From: Burkholderia sp.
GTDB taxonomy: Bacteria > Pseudomonadota > Gammaproteobacteria > Burkholderiales > Burkholderiaceae
Direction of reading: 5' to 3'
NCBI RefSeq assembly: GCF_018375725.1
Contig: NZ_JAHACR010000044.1
Location: 1-20,207, forward strand
Length of the DNA stretch: 20,207 bases
The translations under genes were made by a program, and so were the position numbers. Each line of letters starts with the position of its first letter. The stretch's first letter is position 1. This document shows positions 14,559 through 20,207 of this stretch, one piece after another. The notes under the pieces were generated by a model, which saw nothing but the letters and a program-made list of their open reading frames with translations, made no database searches and was not told where the DNA came from.

Positions 14559-14747
14559 ATGACGAACCAGTCCGACTCGCATATCACCATCCGTCACACC
14601 GCCGGGCGCACGACCGTGCGTGCAACGGGACACTACGCGCGGCCGTTTCTCGATGCGCTCGCGAACGGTGCGCCGTCCGGCGAAGCCGCCGCGTTCTCTG
14701 CGTGGCTGGCCTTCCAGCCGCGTACCGTCAGCGAGGTGGCTGCATGA
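14559..14747 (+). CDS. small unknown early protein
   Basis: This 62-aa protein begins with a Thr/His/Arg-rich part (SHITIRHTAGRTTVRATGHY) followed by an Ala-rich helical part. No family is recognised. The ATG at 14559 has GAGG 7 nt upstream and follows the tnpB stop closely; an ATG at 14544 overlapping tnpB is an alternative. The next gene begins at its stop with an ATGA overlap, which supports translation. Confidence 0.65.
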   Translation: MTNQSDSHITIRHTAGRTTVRATGHYARPFLDALANGAPSGEAAAFSAWLAFQPRTVSEVAA

Positions 14748-15049
14748 AGCGCCTGCCGAAACTGACTGCCGGGCCGGTGCTGGCCGAGCTGCTGTCGGGC
14801 CTGCGCCGCGTGCGCGCCGAGCTGCGCCGCCTGGTCGTGCGTGTTCGAACGCAGTGCCAGCTGCGTCGGATCGACCGCGACGAACGACGCGCGATCCGCG
14901 ACCTGGACTGGATGCAGCGTGAGCTGGATTGCGCGCGGACGAACTTCACGTTGCTCCAGGGCGCGTACACGAACCAGCGTCGCGCGCTGTACCGCCGCCT
15001 GCAGGACACCGCCGCTGATCGCACGGGGGGCAGCAATGCCGCTTCCTGA
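14744..15049 (+). CDS. small basic helical protein, unknown
   Basis: This 101-aa, very Arg-rich protein is almost entirely helical (LLSGLRRVRAELRRLVVRVRTQ, then RIDRDERRAIRDLDWMQRELD). The composition suggests DNA binding or coiled-coil assembly. It starts by an ATGA overlap with the upstream gene and runs 14 bp into the next one, as is usual in this compact operon. I recognise no family. Its high Arg content partly reflects the G+C-rich genome, but both coupled junctions argue that it is real. Confidence 0.65.
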   Translation: MKRLPKLTAGPVLAELLSGLRRVRAELRRLVVRVRTQCQLRRIDRDERRAIRDLDWMQRELDCARTNFTLLQGAYTNQRRALYRRLQDTAADRTGGSNAAS

Positions 15050-15623
15050 AGTCGTATGCCCGAACTGCCGTGCGCGCATGAGCCTGGATGTGATCCTGGC
15101 CGACGACAGCATGCGCGACATCGTGATGGCACTCGCCGACGTTCACCCGGCCGGCGACGCGCTCATCAAGCCGCTGCTGCGTTACCTGGGCCTGTTCGGT
15201 CCGCGTAAGTCGCAGATGGCCTGGGGGCGCATGGCCGCACTGATGCGCGAGCTGGTGCCGGAAATGCGCGCGGCACAGGTGAGCTGGAACGGGACCACGT
15301 ACGCGGCACCGATCGACACCTGGGCTGCAGCGCTGACGTACGCCGTCGAGCAGGCGCACGCCGGGAAGTTGGATTTGCCGCTGAAGTCGCACGGCTGGCT
15401 CCGATCCGTGATGGCCAGCCGTAGCGCCCGCGCAGCAGGTCGAGCCGAGGACGCACGCGAAGCGCAACTGCGCGGCATATCCGGCACCGGAACGGTCGAA
15501 GAGCGGCGAACCACGGTGCCGCCCGAGCCCGGCCCGATACATGTCGACGCCACGCTACCGAAAGCCGAAATGCCCGCACACATCCGCCAACAACTGAAGC
15601 TGAAACCAAGGAACCCATCATGA
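15036..15623 (+). CDS. unknown early protein with N-terminal CxxC, replication-type fold likely
   Basis: This 195-aa protein starts with a CPNC pair (Cys8, Cys11), but no second pair follows, so a full zinc ribbon is not evident. The segment YLGLFGPRKSQMAWGRMAALMRELVPEM (about residues 50-77) is a pattern I associate with small phage replication-region proteins that contain a helical DNA-binding domain. A helical middle part and a low-complexity Pro/Glu linker precede the basic C-terminus (IRQQLKLKPRNPS). The ATG at 15036 follows GGGGGG by 5 nt. The stop overlaps the DUF3164 start (ATGA). A link to phage DNA replication is inferred from place and pattern only. Confidence 0.7.
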   Translation: MPLPEVVCPNCRARMSLDVILADDSMRDIVMALADVHPAGDALIKPLLRYLGLFGPRKSQMAWGRMAALMRELVPEMRAAQVSWNGTTYAAPIDTWAAALTYAVEQAHAGKLDLPLKSHGWLRSVMASRSARAAGRAEDAREAQLRGISGTGTVEERRTTVPPEPGPIHVDATLPKAEMPAHIRQQLKLKPRNPS

Positions 15624-16246
15624 CCGAACAGACGATTGAATCCATCCCGGCCGGCTACCGCAAGAACGCGCGGGGCCACCTGGTGCCAGAAGCCACGATC
15701 CGCGACATCGACCTGGAGCGTGACGGCCTGGTGCGCGAGCTGATCGCCGCCGTGAAGGCGCAGCAGGCTGCATTGCGCAAGCTGAAGGATCGCGCATTTG
15801 GCGACGCCAATGCGTTCATTTCGCTGTCGGCCGACAAGTACGACGTGAAGATCGGCGGGGCCAAGGGCAACGTGACGTTGCATTCGTTTGACGGTGCGCT
15901 GAAGGTCGTCATCCAACGTGCGGAGAACATGTCGTTCGATGAGCGCCTGCAGGCGGCGAAGACCCTCATCGATGAGTGCATCAACGAATGGGCGCGCGGC
16001 AGCGATCCGAAAATCCAGGTGCTGGTGCAGCAGGCGTTCGAGACGGACAAGGAAGGCAAGATCAACGTCGGCCGCGTGCTCGCGCTGCGTCGCCTGGAGA
16101 TTACGGACGAGAAATGGCAGCGCGCCATGCAGGCCATCGGCGAGTCGGTGCAGGTCGTCGGCACGAAGACCTACATGCGCTTCTATGAGCGCGTCGACGG
16201 CAGCGAGCAGTACACGCCCATCAGTCTCGACTTCGCGTCGCTGTAA
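15620..16246 (+). CDS. DUF3164-family protein
   Basis: This 208-aa protein matches the DUF3164 pattern of Mu-like phages. It has the N-terminal IPAGYRKNARGHLVPEATIRDID, a middle YDVKIGGAKGNVTLHSFDG, and the C-terminal GTKTYMRFYERVDGSEQYTPISLDFASL with its aromatic residues. Family members occur in the early region of transposable phages near the place where Mu keeps gam; no Gam homologue is visible here. Biochemical function is not known to me. ATGA overlap with the gene before. Confidence 0.87.
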   Translation: MTEQTIESIPAGYRKNARGHLVPEATIRDIDLERDGLVRELIAAVKAQQAALRKLKDRAFGDANAFISLSADKYDVKIGGAKGNVTLHSFDGALKVVIQRAENMSFDERLQAAKTLIDECINEWARGSDPKIQVLVQQAFETDKEGKINVGRVLALRRLEITDEKWQRAMQAIGESVQVVGTKTYMRFYERVDGSEQYTPISLDFASL

Positions 16247-16256
16247 GGGGCACGCC

Positions 16257-16649
16257 ATGCACCTGCTCAACTTCCAGTTGCAGTTCGAGCCGCTGATTAC
16301 CGGCGGCTACAAACCCCACACGATCCGCGCGAAACGCGCGGATGGCCGTGACCCGGAGCCCGGCGACGTGCTGCGCATGTACGTCGAGCAGCGTTCACCA
16401 CGTGCGCGAATCATCGCGCAGGAAGTCTGCGAATACGTGTCGGACATCCAGATTCTGCCGCCGCTCGCCGATCGCGTGCCGCAGGTGTTTGTCGGTGCGC
16501 GGCTGTTGGAGGAGCCCGACGCGGAAGCGCTGGCCCGCGCGGACGGATTCGACGGCTGGCGCGACATGGTGGCGTACTTCGCCGACCGGTACGGTCTGCC
16601 GTTCACCGGAAACCTGATCGGCTGGAACCGCACGCCGTCGTACGTCTGA
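16257..16649 (+). CDS. ASCH/PUA-like domain protein
   Basis: This 130-aa protein has the ASCH-like layout. An N-terminal FEPLITGGYKPHTIRAKR (about residues 11-28) is followed by PGDVLRMYVEQRSPRARII and a strand pair ending in CEYVSDIQI. The C-terminal helix and motif FADRYGLPFTGNLIGW come last. ASCH domains are PUA-like folds that bind RNA or modified nucleotides, and some members are nucleases or deaminase partners. AAGGGG precedes the ATG at 16257 by 8 nt. Its role in the phage is unknown; protection of, or acting on, nucleic acid in the early phase is possible. Confidence 0.78.
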   Translation: MHLLNFQLQFEPLITGGYKPHTIRAKRADGRDPEPGDVLRMYVEQRSPRARIIAQEVCEYVSDIQILPPLADRVPQVFVGARLLEEPDAEALARADGFDGWRDMVAYFADRYGLPFTGNLIGWNRTPSYV

Positions 16650-16663
16650 TTGCAGTAACGCCC

Positions 16664-16682
16664 GCCGCGAGCGCTTCGCGGC
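16664..16682. promoter_or_regulatory. small hairpin between the ASCH-like and HU genes
   Basis: GCCGCGA (16664-16670) and TCGCGGC (16676-16682) form a 7-bp stem with a 5-nt loop. No T-run follows, so it is not a standard terminator. It may affect message stability or HU expression. Confidence 0.25.
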
Positions 16683-16711
16683 TACCTACCTCAACCAGGA
16701 GAAACAACCTC

Positions 16712-16984
16712 ATGAACAAGTCGCAACTCATCGACGCCGTGGCGAAGAACGCCGAACTGACCAAGGCCCAGGCCGCTCAATCCGTCGACGCCGTGCTGGA
16801 CGCGATCCAGCTCGGCCTGCAGGAAGATGGCGACGTGGCGCTGTCGGGCTTCGGCACCTTCGCCGTGACAGCACGCGAAGCGCGCACCGGCCGCAACCCG
16901 TCGACGGGCGAGTCGATCCAGATCGCGGCCAGCAAGGCCGTGAAATTCAAGCCCGGTAGGGCACTGAAAGACGCCGTGAACTGA
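16712..16984 (+). CDS. HU-family DNA-bending protein
   Basis: This 90-aa, complete HU/IHF-fold protein has the core GFGTF (residues 46-50), the DNA-intercalating arm GRNPSTGE (60-67, with Pro63), and the helical dimer part MNKSQLIDAVAKNAELTKAQ. The arm favours HU over IHF. HU bends DNA and is a host cofactor for assembly of the Mu transpososome, so a phage copy in the early operon is likely to serve TnpA directly or compact replicating phage DNA. AGGAG lies 10-11 nt before the ATG. Small hairpins lie on both sides of the gene. Confidence 0.95.
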   Translation: MNKSQLIDAVAKNAELTKAQAAQSVDAVLDAIQLGLQEDGDVALSGFGTFAVTAREARTGRNPSTGESIQIAASKAVKFKPGRALKDAVN

Positions 16985-16990
16985 TGCGAA

Positions 16991-17010
16991 ACGCCCGCGC
17001 AAGCGGGTGT
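16991..17010. promoter_or_regulatory. hairpin after the HU gene
   Basis: ACGCCCGC (16991-16998) pairs with GCGGGTGT (17003-17010, one G-T pair) across a 4-nt loop right after the HU stop. It is GC-rich like a terminator stem but is followed by CTATCC, not T. It could attenuate reading into the downstream early genes or protect the message 3' end. Confidence 0.3.
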
Positions 17011-17059
17011 CTATCCGGCGTGGTGGCCGGGTACTGATGATGCAGCCGAGGAATCCAAC

Positions 17060-17629
17060 ATGACGAAAAACGAACAGAACGTAACGGGAGCGCGATCGCC
17101 GCGACAGGTCGCCGCTGACCTGTTTCGCATTGGCGAGAATCCGGGCCTGCCCGCGTGGCAATACCCGGCGCTGCAGGAAGCGATCGAGCTGCTGGGTGCC
17201 CCTGTCGAGCGAGAGGCGTTGAGCAAGCTTCGGGCCGAAATGTTCGACTGGCTCGCGTCCTGCACCAATGAGCACATCGACGGCAAGATTGAATTCATCA
17301 ATCGCGTAACCGATGGATTCGCTTTGATCTACGCCCCAGTCTCATCGGCCGATAGGATCGAAGCGAACGGCTTCACGTACGCGAGCAAGCAGGCAACCGC
17401 GTGTGCGGGTTGCGGTCAACACAAGCACACACCGCTTCGCATCGACCGTACGGGCGGGTATGTCTGCCTTACTTGCATTGACCGCGAGCTGGAGCGCGTC
17501 GTGACACTGGCCGACGACCAGCGCGCTGCAGTCGAATTCGCGCTGGGCGCGTGCGCTGGCCACATTGCCGGAGAGCGTCATGTGTCGGCGCTTGAATCGC
17601 TGCTGTCCGGCGTGCGGGAGGCTCGATGA
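17060..17629 (+). CDS. zinc-ribbon protein, unknown
   Basis: This 189-aa protein has an N-terminal helical half (residues 15-90). A four-Cys ribbon follows: Cys115 and Cys118 (ACAGCGQ), then Cys136 and Cys139 (YVCLTC), with a basic loop between. The C-terminus is helical (LADDQRAAVEFALGACAGHI). GAGGA precedes the ATG by 7 nt. The next gene starts by an ATGA overlap. I do not recognise a family; nucleic-acid binding is plausible from the ribbon. Confidence 0.72.
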   Translation: MTKNEQNVTGARSPRQVAADLFRIGENPGLPAWQYPALQEAIELLGAPVEREALSKLRAEMFDWLASCTNEHIDGKIEFINRVTDGFALIYAPVSSADRIEANGFTYASKQATACAGCGQHKHTPLRIDRTGGYVCLTCIDRELERVVTLADDQRAAVEFALGACAGHIAGERHVSALESLLSGVREAR

Positions 17630-17793
17630 CTCCGGCGCGTTGCATCGTGATCGCGCTGGCTGCTGTCGGCGCTGCGGTCGCTGTAGCCGCAGCGCTCGAA
17701 TCGATCGGCGTCGGCCACGTCCGCATCTACTTCGGTGCCGATCCGCTCATCTGCACCGTGCCCACTGAATCCTCGCCGGGAGTGACGCTGTGA
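17626..17793 (+). CDS. 55-aa single-span membrane protein, unknown
   Basis: This short gene starts with ATG in a 4-bp overlap with the upstream zinc-ribbon gene and ends in a GTGA overlap with the next gene, so both junctions support translation. Its N-terminal 25 residues are one hydrophobic Ala/Val-rich span (ARCIVIALAAVGAAVAVAAA). A short polar tail follows with one Cys (ADPLICTVPTESS). A small inner-membrane protein in the early operon; function unknown. Confidence 0.65.
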   Translation: MTPARCIVIALAAVGAAVAVAAALESIGVGHVRIYFGADPLICTVPTESSPGVTL

Positions 17794-18113
17794 CCGATGT
17801 GAAAATTTTCTATGAAGTCGTCACAGGGGAAGACGTGGAAACCGTTCGCGGCGACAGCGTTCGATTGCCATACACCGACGCGTCCTTCGGTATGCACTCG
17901 GATTGCGACCGATGGGGGAACGTCACGGGCTGGACCGTCACGCACCTTCTGTCGGGTTCCCCGGTTGGCACTGGCCGCACGCGCAACGCCGCGTTCTCTG
18001 CCGCCGTCGCATACGTCGAGCAGAACAAGCCGCACCTCGCGTCGATGTTTGCGAACGCTGCTCAAGCCCGCGTGTTGCTTGAACACCTGCAACGTAAAGC
18101 GGAGGCTCGCTGA
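17790..18113 (+). CDS. unknown early protein (GTG start)
   Basis: This 107-aa protein starts with GTG at 17790 in a GTGA overlap with the previous gene. The N-terminal half is beta-rich (VKIFYEVVTGEDVETVRGD), with one DCDRWGNVTGW turn. The C-terminal half is helical (FSAAVAYVEQNKPHLASMFA). I recognise no family. Its last codons contain the GGAGG that serves gemA downstream. Confidence 0.68.
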   Translation: MTDVKIFYEVVTGEDVETVRGDSVRLPYTDASFGMHSDCDRWGNVTGWTVTHLLSGSPVGTGRTRNAAFSAAVAYVEQNKPHLASMFANAAQARVLLEHLQRKAEAR

Positions 18114-18114
18114 C

Positions 18115-18555
18115 ATGGCGCTGTCCACAGATCCGTCGAAGCGCGACAGCCAGATGGTCCGCCTCAAGGCGATGAAGGCCGGGATGAGCGAAGACCAGTA
18201 CAAGGATTGGTTGCTGGCGCACTTTGGTGTGCGCTCTGCCACCGAGCTGTCGGACAAGCAACGCCGCGAGGCGCATGCACGGCTGCACAAGCTGCTCGAC
18301 TCGATGAAGCCGCAGGCCGCGGCTGGTGCATGGAACGAACCGCAACTGCGCAAGCTGTCCGCGTTGTGGGCGCAGCTCGCGGCGTGTGGTGCGGTGCGCG
18401 TGAACACGGCCGACGCGTTGGAATCGTGGGCGGCAGGTCGTATTCCCACGCTGTCCGCGCTGCGCTTCGCCCGCGCCGACCAGTTGCAGTACCTGATCGA
18501 AGCCGCGAAGAAATGGTTACTTCGCGTGCAACCTGATGCCGAAACGACCGCATGA
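18115..18555 (+). CDS. gemA: GemA-like regulatory protein (Mu gp16, DUF1018)
   Basis: This 146-aa protein matches the Mu gp16/GemA family. The N-terminal MVRLKAMKAGMSEDQYKDWLLAHFGVRSATELSD is the diagnostic part; then comes a helical linker and the C-terminal NEPQLRKLSALWAQLAACGAV and WAAGRI pattern. Mu GemA modulates host gene expression and DNA supercoiling. In Mu-like phages the gene lies just before mor, as here. GGAGG is 9-10 nt upstream of the ATG at 18115. The stop overlaps the mor start (ATGA). Confidence 0.9.
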   Translation: MALSTDPSKRDSQMVRLKAMKAGMSEDQYKDWLLAHFGVRSATELSDKQRREAHARLHKLLDSMKPQAAAGAWNEPQLRKLSALWAQLAACGAVRVNTADALESWAAGRIPTLSALRFARADQLQYLIEAAKKWLLRVQPDAETTA

Positions 18556-18950
18556 ATACGCCGCCCCTCATCAACCGTGCTGCGCTGCCCGAGCTGCTGC
18601 GCGAACTCATCGACTGCGTTGGTGAGGCGGCTGCGTTCGCGCTGATCGACTGGCGCGGCGGTGCATATCTGTCGGTGCCCAAGCGTGTCGATCCGCAGCA
18701 CATGCTGGTCGAGCATATTGGCCCGGTCGCGTTCGTTGCCCTGGTCGAGCGCTTCGGCGGCGAGACCGTCATGCTGCCGAAGAAGGACGCCGTGACGCGC
18801 CAGCAACGGCACCAGATCGTTCGCCAGCTCCGCATGGAGCGGCTCACGGTCGACCAGATCGCGATCCGCACCGGGTACACGATGCGCCGCGTGTTCCAGA
18901 TACTCGGCGAGCATCCCGCAGAGCCGTCTAGCGGCGACCTGTTCGAGTGA
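18552..18950 (+). CDS. mor: Mor-family transcription activator
   Basis: This 132-aa protein has the Mor/C family layout. An N-terminal dimerisation part (LPELLRELIDCVGEAAAFALIDWRGG, YLSVPK) is followed by a middle VERFGGETVMLPKK. The C-terminal helix-turn-helix is at about residues 98-119 (LTVDQIAIRTGYTMRRVFQIL). In Mu, Mor binds a dyad upstream of the middle promoter and recruits RNA polymerase to turn on C and then late genes. No separate C gene is visible here, so this protein may activate the late operons directly. It is the last gene of the early operon; a 213-bp regulatory gap follows. Confidence 0.92.
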   Translation: MNTPPLINRAALPELLRELIDCVGEAAAFALIDWRGGAYLSVPKRVDPQHMLVEHIGPVAFVALVERFGGETVMLPKKDAVTRQQRHQIVRQLRMERLTVDQIAIRTGYTMRRVFQILGEHPAEPSSGDLFE

Positions 18951-18977
18951 TCGCCGCCCCCTCCAGCCAGACCCTTT

Positions 18978-19012
18978 TCAAAAAGCGCTGAAACGTCATC
19001 AAAAACCGCTGA
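18978..19012. repeat. two direct repeats TCAAAAASCGCTGA with 21-bp period
   Basis: TCAAAAAGCGCTGA (18978-18991) and TCAAAAACCGCTGA (18999-19012) differ at one base and start 21 bp apart, two helical turns. The second copy also lies in a GTCATC-N10-GATGAC dyad (18995-19016). The period places both on one face of the DNA, as expected for a regulator site between mor and the late genes. Confidence 0.6.
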
Positions 19013-19018
19013 TGACCT

Positions 19019-19044
19019 GTCGGACGACTCTACGGTCGTCCGAC
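19019..19044 (+). terminator. perfect 10-bp hairpin after mor, probable early-operon terminator
   Basis: GTCGGACGAC (19019-19028) and GTCGTCCGAC (19035-19044) flank a 6-nt loop, TCTACG. No T-run follows, so termination would need Rho or context; otherwise it may be an operator. A second, 6-bp stem (AACGGC 19051-19056, GCCGTT 19063-19068, then TAAA) lies close behind. Confidence 0.5.
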
Positions 19045-19099
19045 CCCGCCAACGGCTCCTAGGCCGTTTAAACGCGTCCACCTCCCGACCCGCCACAGA

Positions 19100-19134
19100 G
19101 AACCATTTGCTTGTGAAATGGTTCACCATTTTTT
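19100..19134 (+). promoter_or_regulatory. 9-bp dyad plus T6 tract before the protease gene
   Basis: GAACCATTT (19100-19108) and AAATGGTTC (19116-19124) flank a 7-nt centre; six T follow at 19129-19134. The centre is 52 bp upstream of the protease ATG. Two readings: an activator (Mor-type) site for the rightward late promoter, or an intrinsic terminator of the early operon. The T tract begins 4 nt after the stem, which weakens the terminator reading. No clear -10 is visible. Confidence 0.5.
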
Positions 19135-19163
19135 CCTGATCCGCGCCCCGCAGACTGCGAGGC

Positions 19164-20207
19164 ATGGACAAGACCACTTCTCCCCAAGCCAAGGGCCTCG
19201 CCAACTGGATCGAGGTGTTTCGTGCAGGCAACCACGTTGCTGCTGACGGACGGCCGATTAGCTTCTCCCGTACGGACCTCGACCAGATGGTCGCGAATCA
19301 CGCGACCGGCGCAGCGCCCGCCGTGCTCGGCCATCCGAAGCACAACGATCCGGCCTACGCCTGGACGGCCGAGCTGAAGCGCGACGGCGACTCGCTCTTC
19401 GCACGCTTCCAGGACATCAACCCGCAATTCGAAGCCGGCGTCGAATCCGGCGCGTACCGCAATCGCTCGGTGTCCGTGTTCAAAGACCAGCAGCGCGGCT
19501 GGCGTGTGCGACATGTCGGCTGGCTCGGCGCTGTTGCTCCGGCGATCGACGGCTTGCGTCCGGTCGAGTTCGCGGACGGCCAGGAGTATTTCGAGTTCGC
19601 TGCACCAGGCGTCTTTCAACTCGGCTGGGGCCTGGAATCGGCCGCACGCCTGTTCCGTGGCGTGCGTGAGTGGCTGATCGGCGACCGTGGCCAGGACGTA
19701 GCCGATGCCGTGGTGCCCAACTGGCAGATCGATTCCATCGAAGAGGCTGCGCGTGCGGCAAACGACGTTGAGCCCGTCGTCGCAGCTTCCGCTTTTTCTC
19801 ACTCTGGAGGTAACGACGTGACCATCACGCAGCAAGACCTGGACCGAGCACGCCAGGACGGAATCAACCAAGGGATCACGCAGGGCCGCGACGCTGCGAC
19901 CGCTGAGTTCAGCCAGCAAGTCACCGATGCCAACGCGCGGGCCGCATCGGTCGAAAGCGAGCGCCGCACCGAACGCATCTCGTCGCAGATCGCTGGCTGG
20001 GTCAAGGAAGGCCGTGTGCTGCCCGCCGAACAGTCTGGCCTGGCCGAGTTCATGACGCAGATCGAAGCCGCCGGCCAGTCGTTCGAATTCTCGGCCGGCA
20101 ACGGCACGGTCAAGAAGACGCCCGCGCAGTGGTTCGCCGAGTTCATGTCGGCTCGCACACCGGTCGTGAAGCTCGGCCAGCGCGACATCGGCGACGCGCA
20201 GACCGAC
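19164..20207 (+). CDS. Mu I-type head protease and scaffold (3' end outside window)
   Basis: The reading frame is open for 348 codons to the window edge, so the C-terminus is missing. The N-terminal half is the Mu-like prohead protease domain: LGHPKHNDPAYAW (about residues 58-70) and GAYRNRSVSVF (about 102-112) are its hallmarks, with a hydrophobic VGWLGAVAPAIDGL after. The second half is helical, scaffold-like (QDLDRARQDGINQGITQGRD and following). In Mu, gene I makes the protease and an internal start makes the scaffold Z; the same arrangement is seen here at 19818. The ATG at 19164 has only GAGG 1 nt upstream, a poor ribosome site, and a stop at 19137 excludes a longer start. It is the first gene of the rightward late operon. 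Confidence 0.9.
   Translation, partial: MDKTTSPQAKGLANWIEVFRAGNHVAADGRPISFSRTDLDQMVANHATGAAPAVLGHPKHNDPAYAWTAELKRDGDSLFARFQDINPQFEAGVESGAYRNRSVSVFKDQQRGWRVRHVGWLGAVAPAIDGLRPVEFADGQEYFEFAAPGVFQLGWGLESAARLFRGVREWLIGDRGQDVADAVVPNWQIDSIEEAARAANDVEPVVAASAFSHSGGNDVTITQQDLDRARQDGINQGITQGRDAATAEFSQQVTDANARAASVESERRTERISSQIAGWVKEGRVLPAEQSGLAEFMTQIEAAGQSFEFSAGNGTVKKTPAQWFAEFMSARTPVVKLGQRDIGDAQTD
19818..20207 (+). CDS. internal in-frame scaffold protein start (Mu Z-like), 3' partial
   Basis: Inside the protease gene, GGAGGTAACGAC directly precedes an in-frame GTG at codon 219, a far stronger ribosome site than that of the full-length product. The shorter product would begin with MTITQQDLDRARQDG and contain only the helical scaffold part. 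This mirrors Mu I/Z and lambda C/Nu3, in which the protease shares its C-terminus with the scaffold it later degrades. Confidence 0.75.
   Translation, partial: MTITQQDLDRARQDGINQGITQGRDAATAEFSQQVTDANARAASVESERRTERISSQIAGWVKEGRVLPAEQSGLAEFMTQIEAAGQSFEFSAGNGTVKKTPAQWFAEFMSARTPVVKLGQRDIGDAQTD

Noticed and set aside
14841..15035. Upstream extension of the CxxC gene to 14841
   Set aside because: It would overlap the 14744-15049 gene completely out of frame; the ATG at 15036 has a good ribosome site and starts directly before the CPNC motif.
17727..18914. Minus-strand 395-aa and 355-aa frames over gemA/mor
   Set aside because: Antisense to a tightly overlapping operon with recognised GemA and Mor; composition indicates shadows.
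19068..20188. Minus-strand frames over the protease gene
   Set aside because: The plus-strand frame carries the Mu I protease signatures and stays open to the edge; the antisense frames have none.

Overview
The window looks like a piece of a Burkholderia chromosome (G+C-rich, strong G/C third-position bias, heptanucleotide tandem repeats) carrying most of one side of a Mu-like transposable prophage. The closest relatives I recognise from protein content are BcepMu-type phages: a two-gene TnpA/TnpB transposition module, a BcepMu gp16-type regulator, a DUF935 portal, a MuF head protein, GemA and Mor. I ran no searches; family names come from reading the translations.

Layout. Positions 1-1003 are probably host DNA: a 12-copy 7-bp tandem repeat and a ParA-family ATPase gene. 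The prophage end lies between the parA stop and about 1297; this gap holds a pair of direct repeats, A/T-rich tracts and a perfect DnaA box. From 8654 down to 1297 runs one tightly packed leftward operon: holin candidate, membrane-anchored lytic transglycosylase, Rz, Rz1, TraR/DksA-type zinc finger, small coiled-coil membrane protein, TerS, TerL, portal, a small unknown gene and MuF. Next to it is a more A+T-rich stretch (about 8740-10620) with two leftward genes of unknown function and the XRE repressor. A divergent control region at about 10570-10647 contains a perfect-consensus sigma70 promoter. It fires rightward into a long early operon (10647-18950): gp16-like regulator, a 349-aa coiled-coil protein, TnpA (DDE), TnpB (AAA+), small unknown genes, DUF3164, an ASCH-like protein, an HU homologue, a zinc-ribbon protein, a small membrane protein, GemA and Mor. 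A 213-bp regulatory gap with repeats and dyads follows. The Mu I-type protease then starts at 19164 and runs off the window, with an internal in-frame start for a scaffold.

How it works together. The repressor and the gp16-like protein form the lysis/lysogeny switch. TnpA, TnpB and possibly the phage HU carry out replicative transposition. Mor, last in the early operon, is the likely activator of the late genes. The late genes are split: lysis, packaging, portal and MuF go left from the middle, while protease/scaffold and presumably capsid and tail go right. The two halves of the head module therefore sit at opposite ends of the prophage. Both late operons have a perfect dyad with a 7-nt spacer whose centre lies about 52-58 bp upstream of the first start codon.

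There is no gene-free stretch over 300 bp; the largest gaps are 1-238, 1004-1296 and 18951-19163, all described below. I see no tRNA, rRNA or CRISPR.
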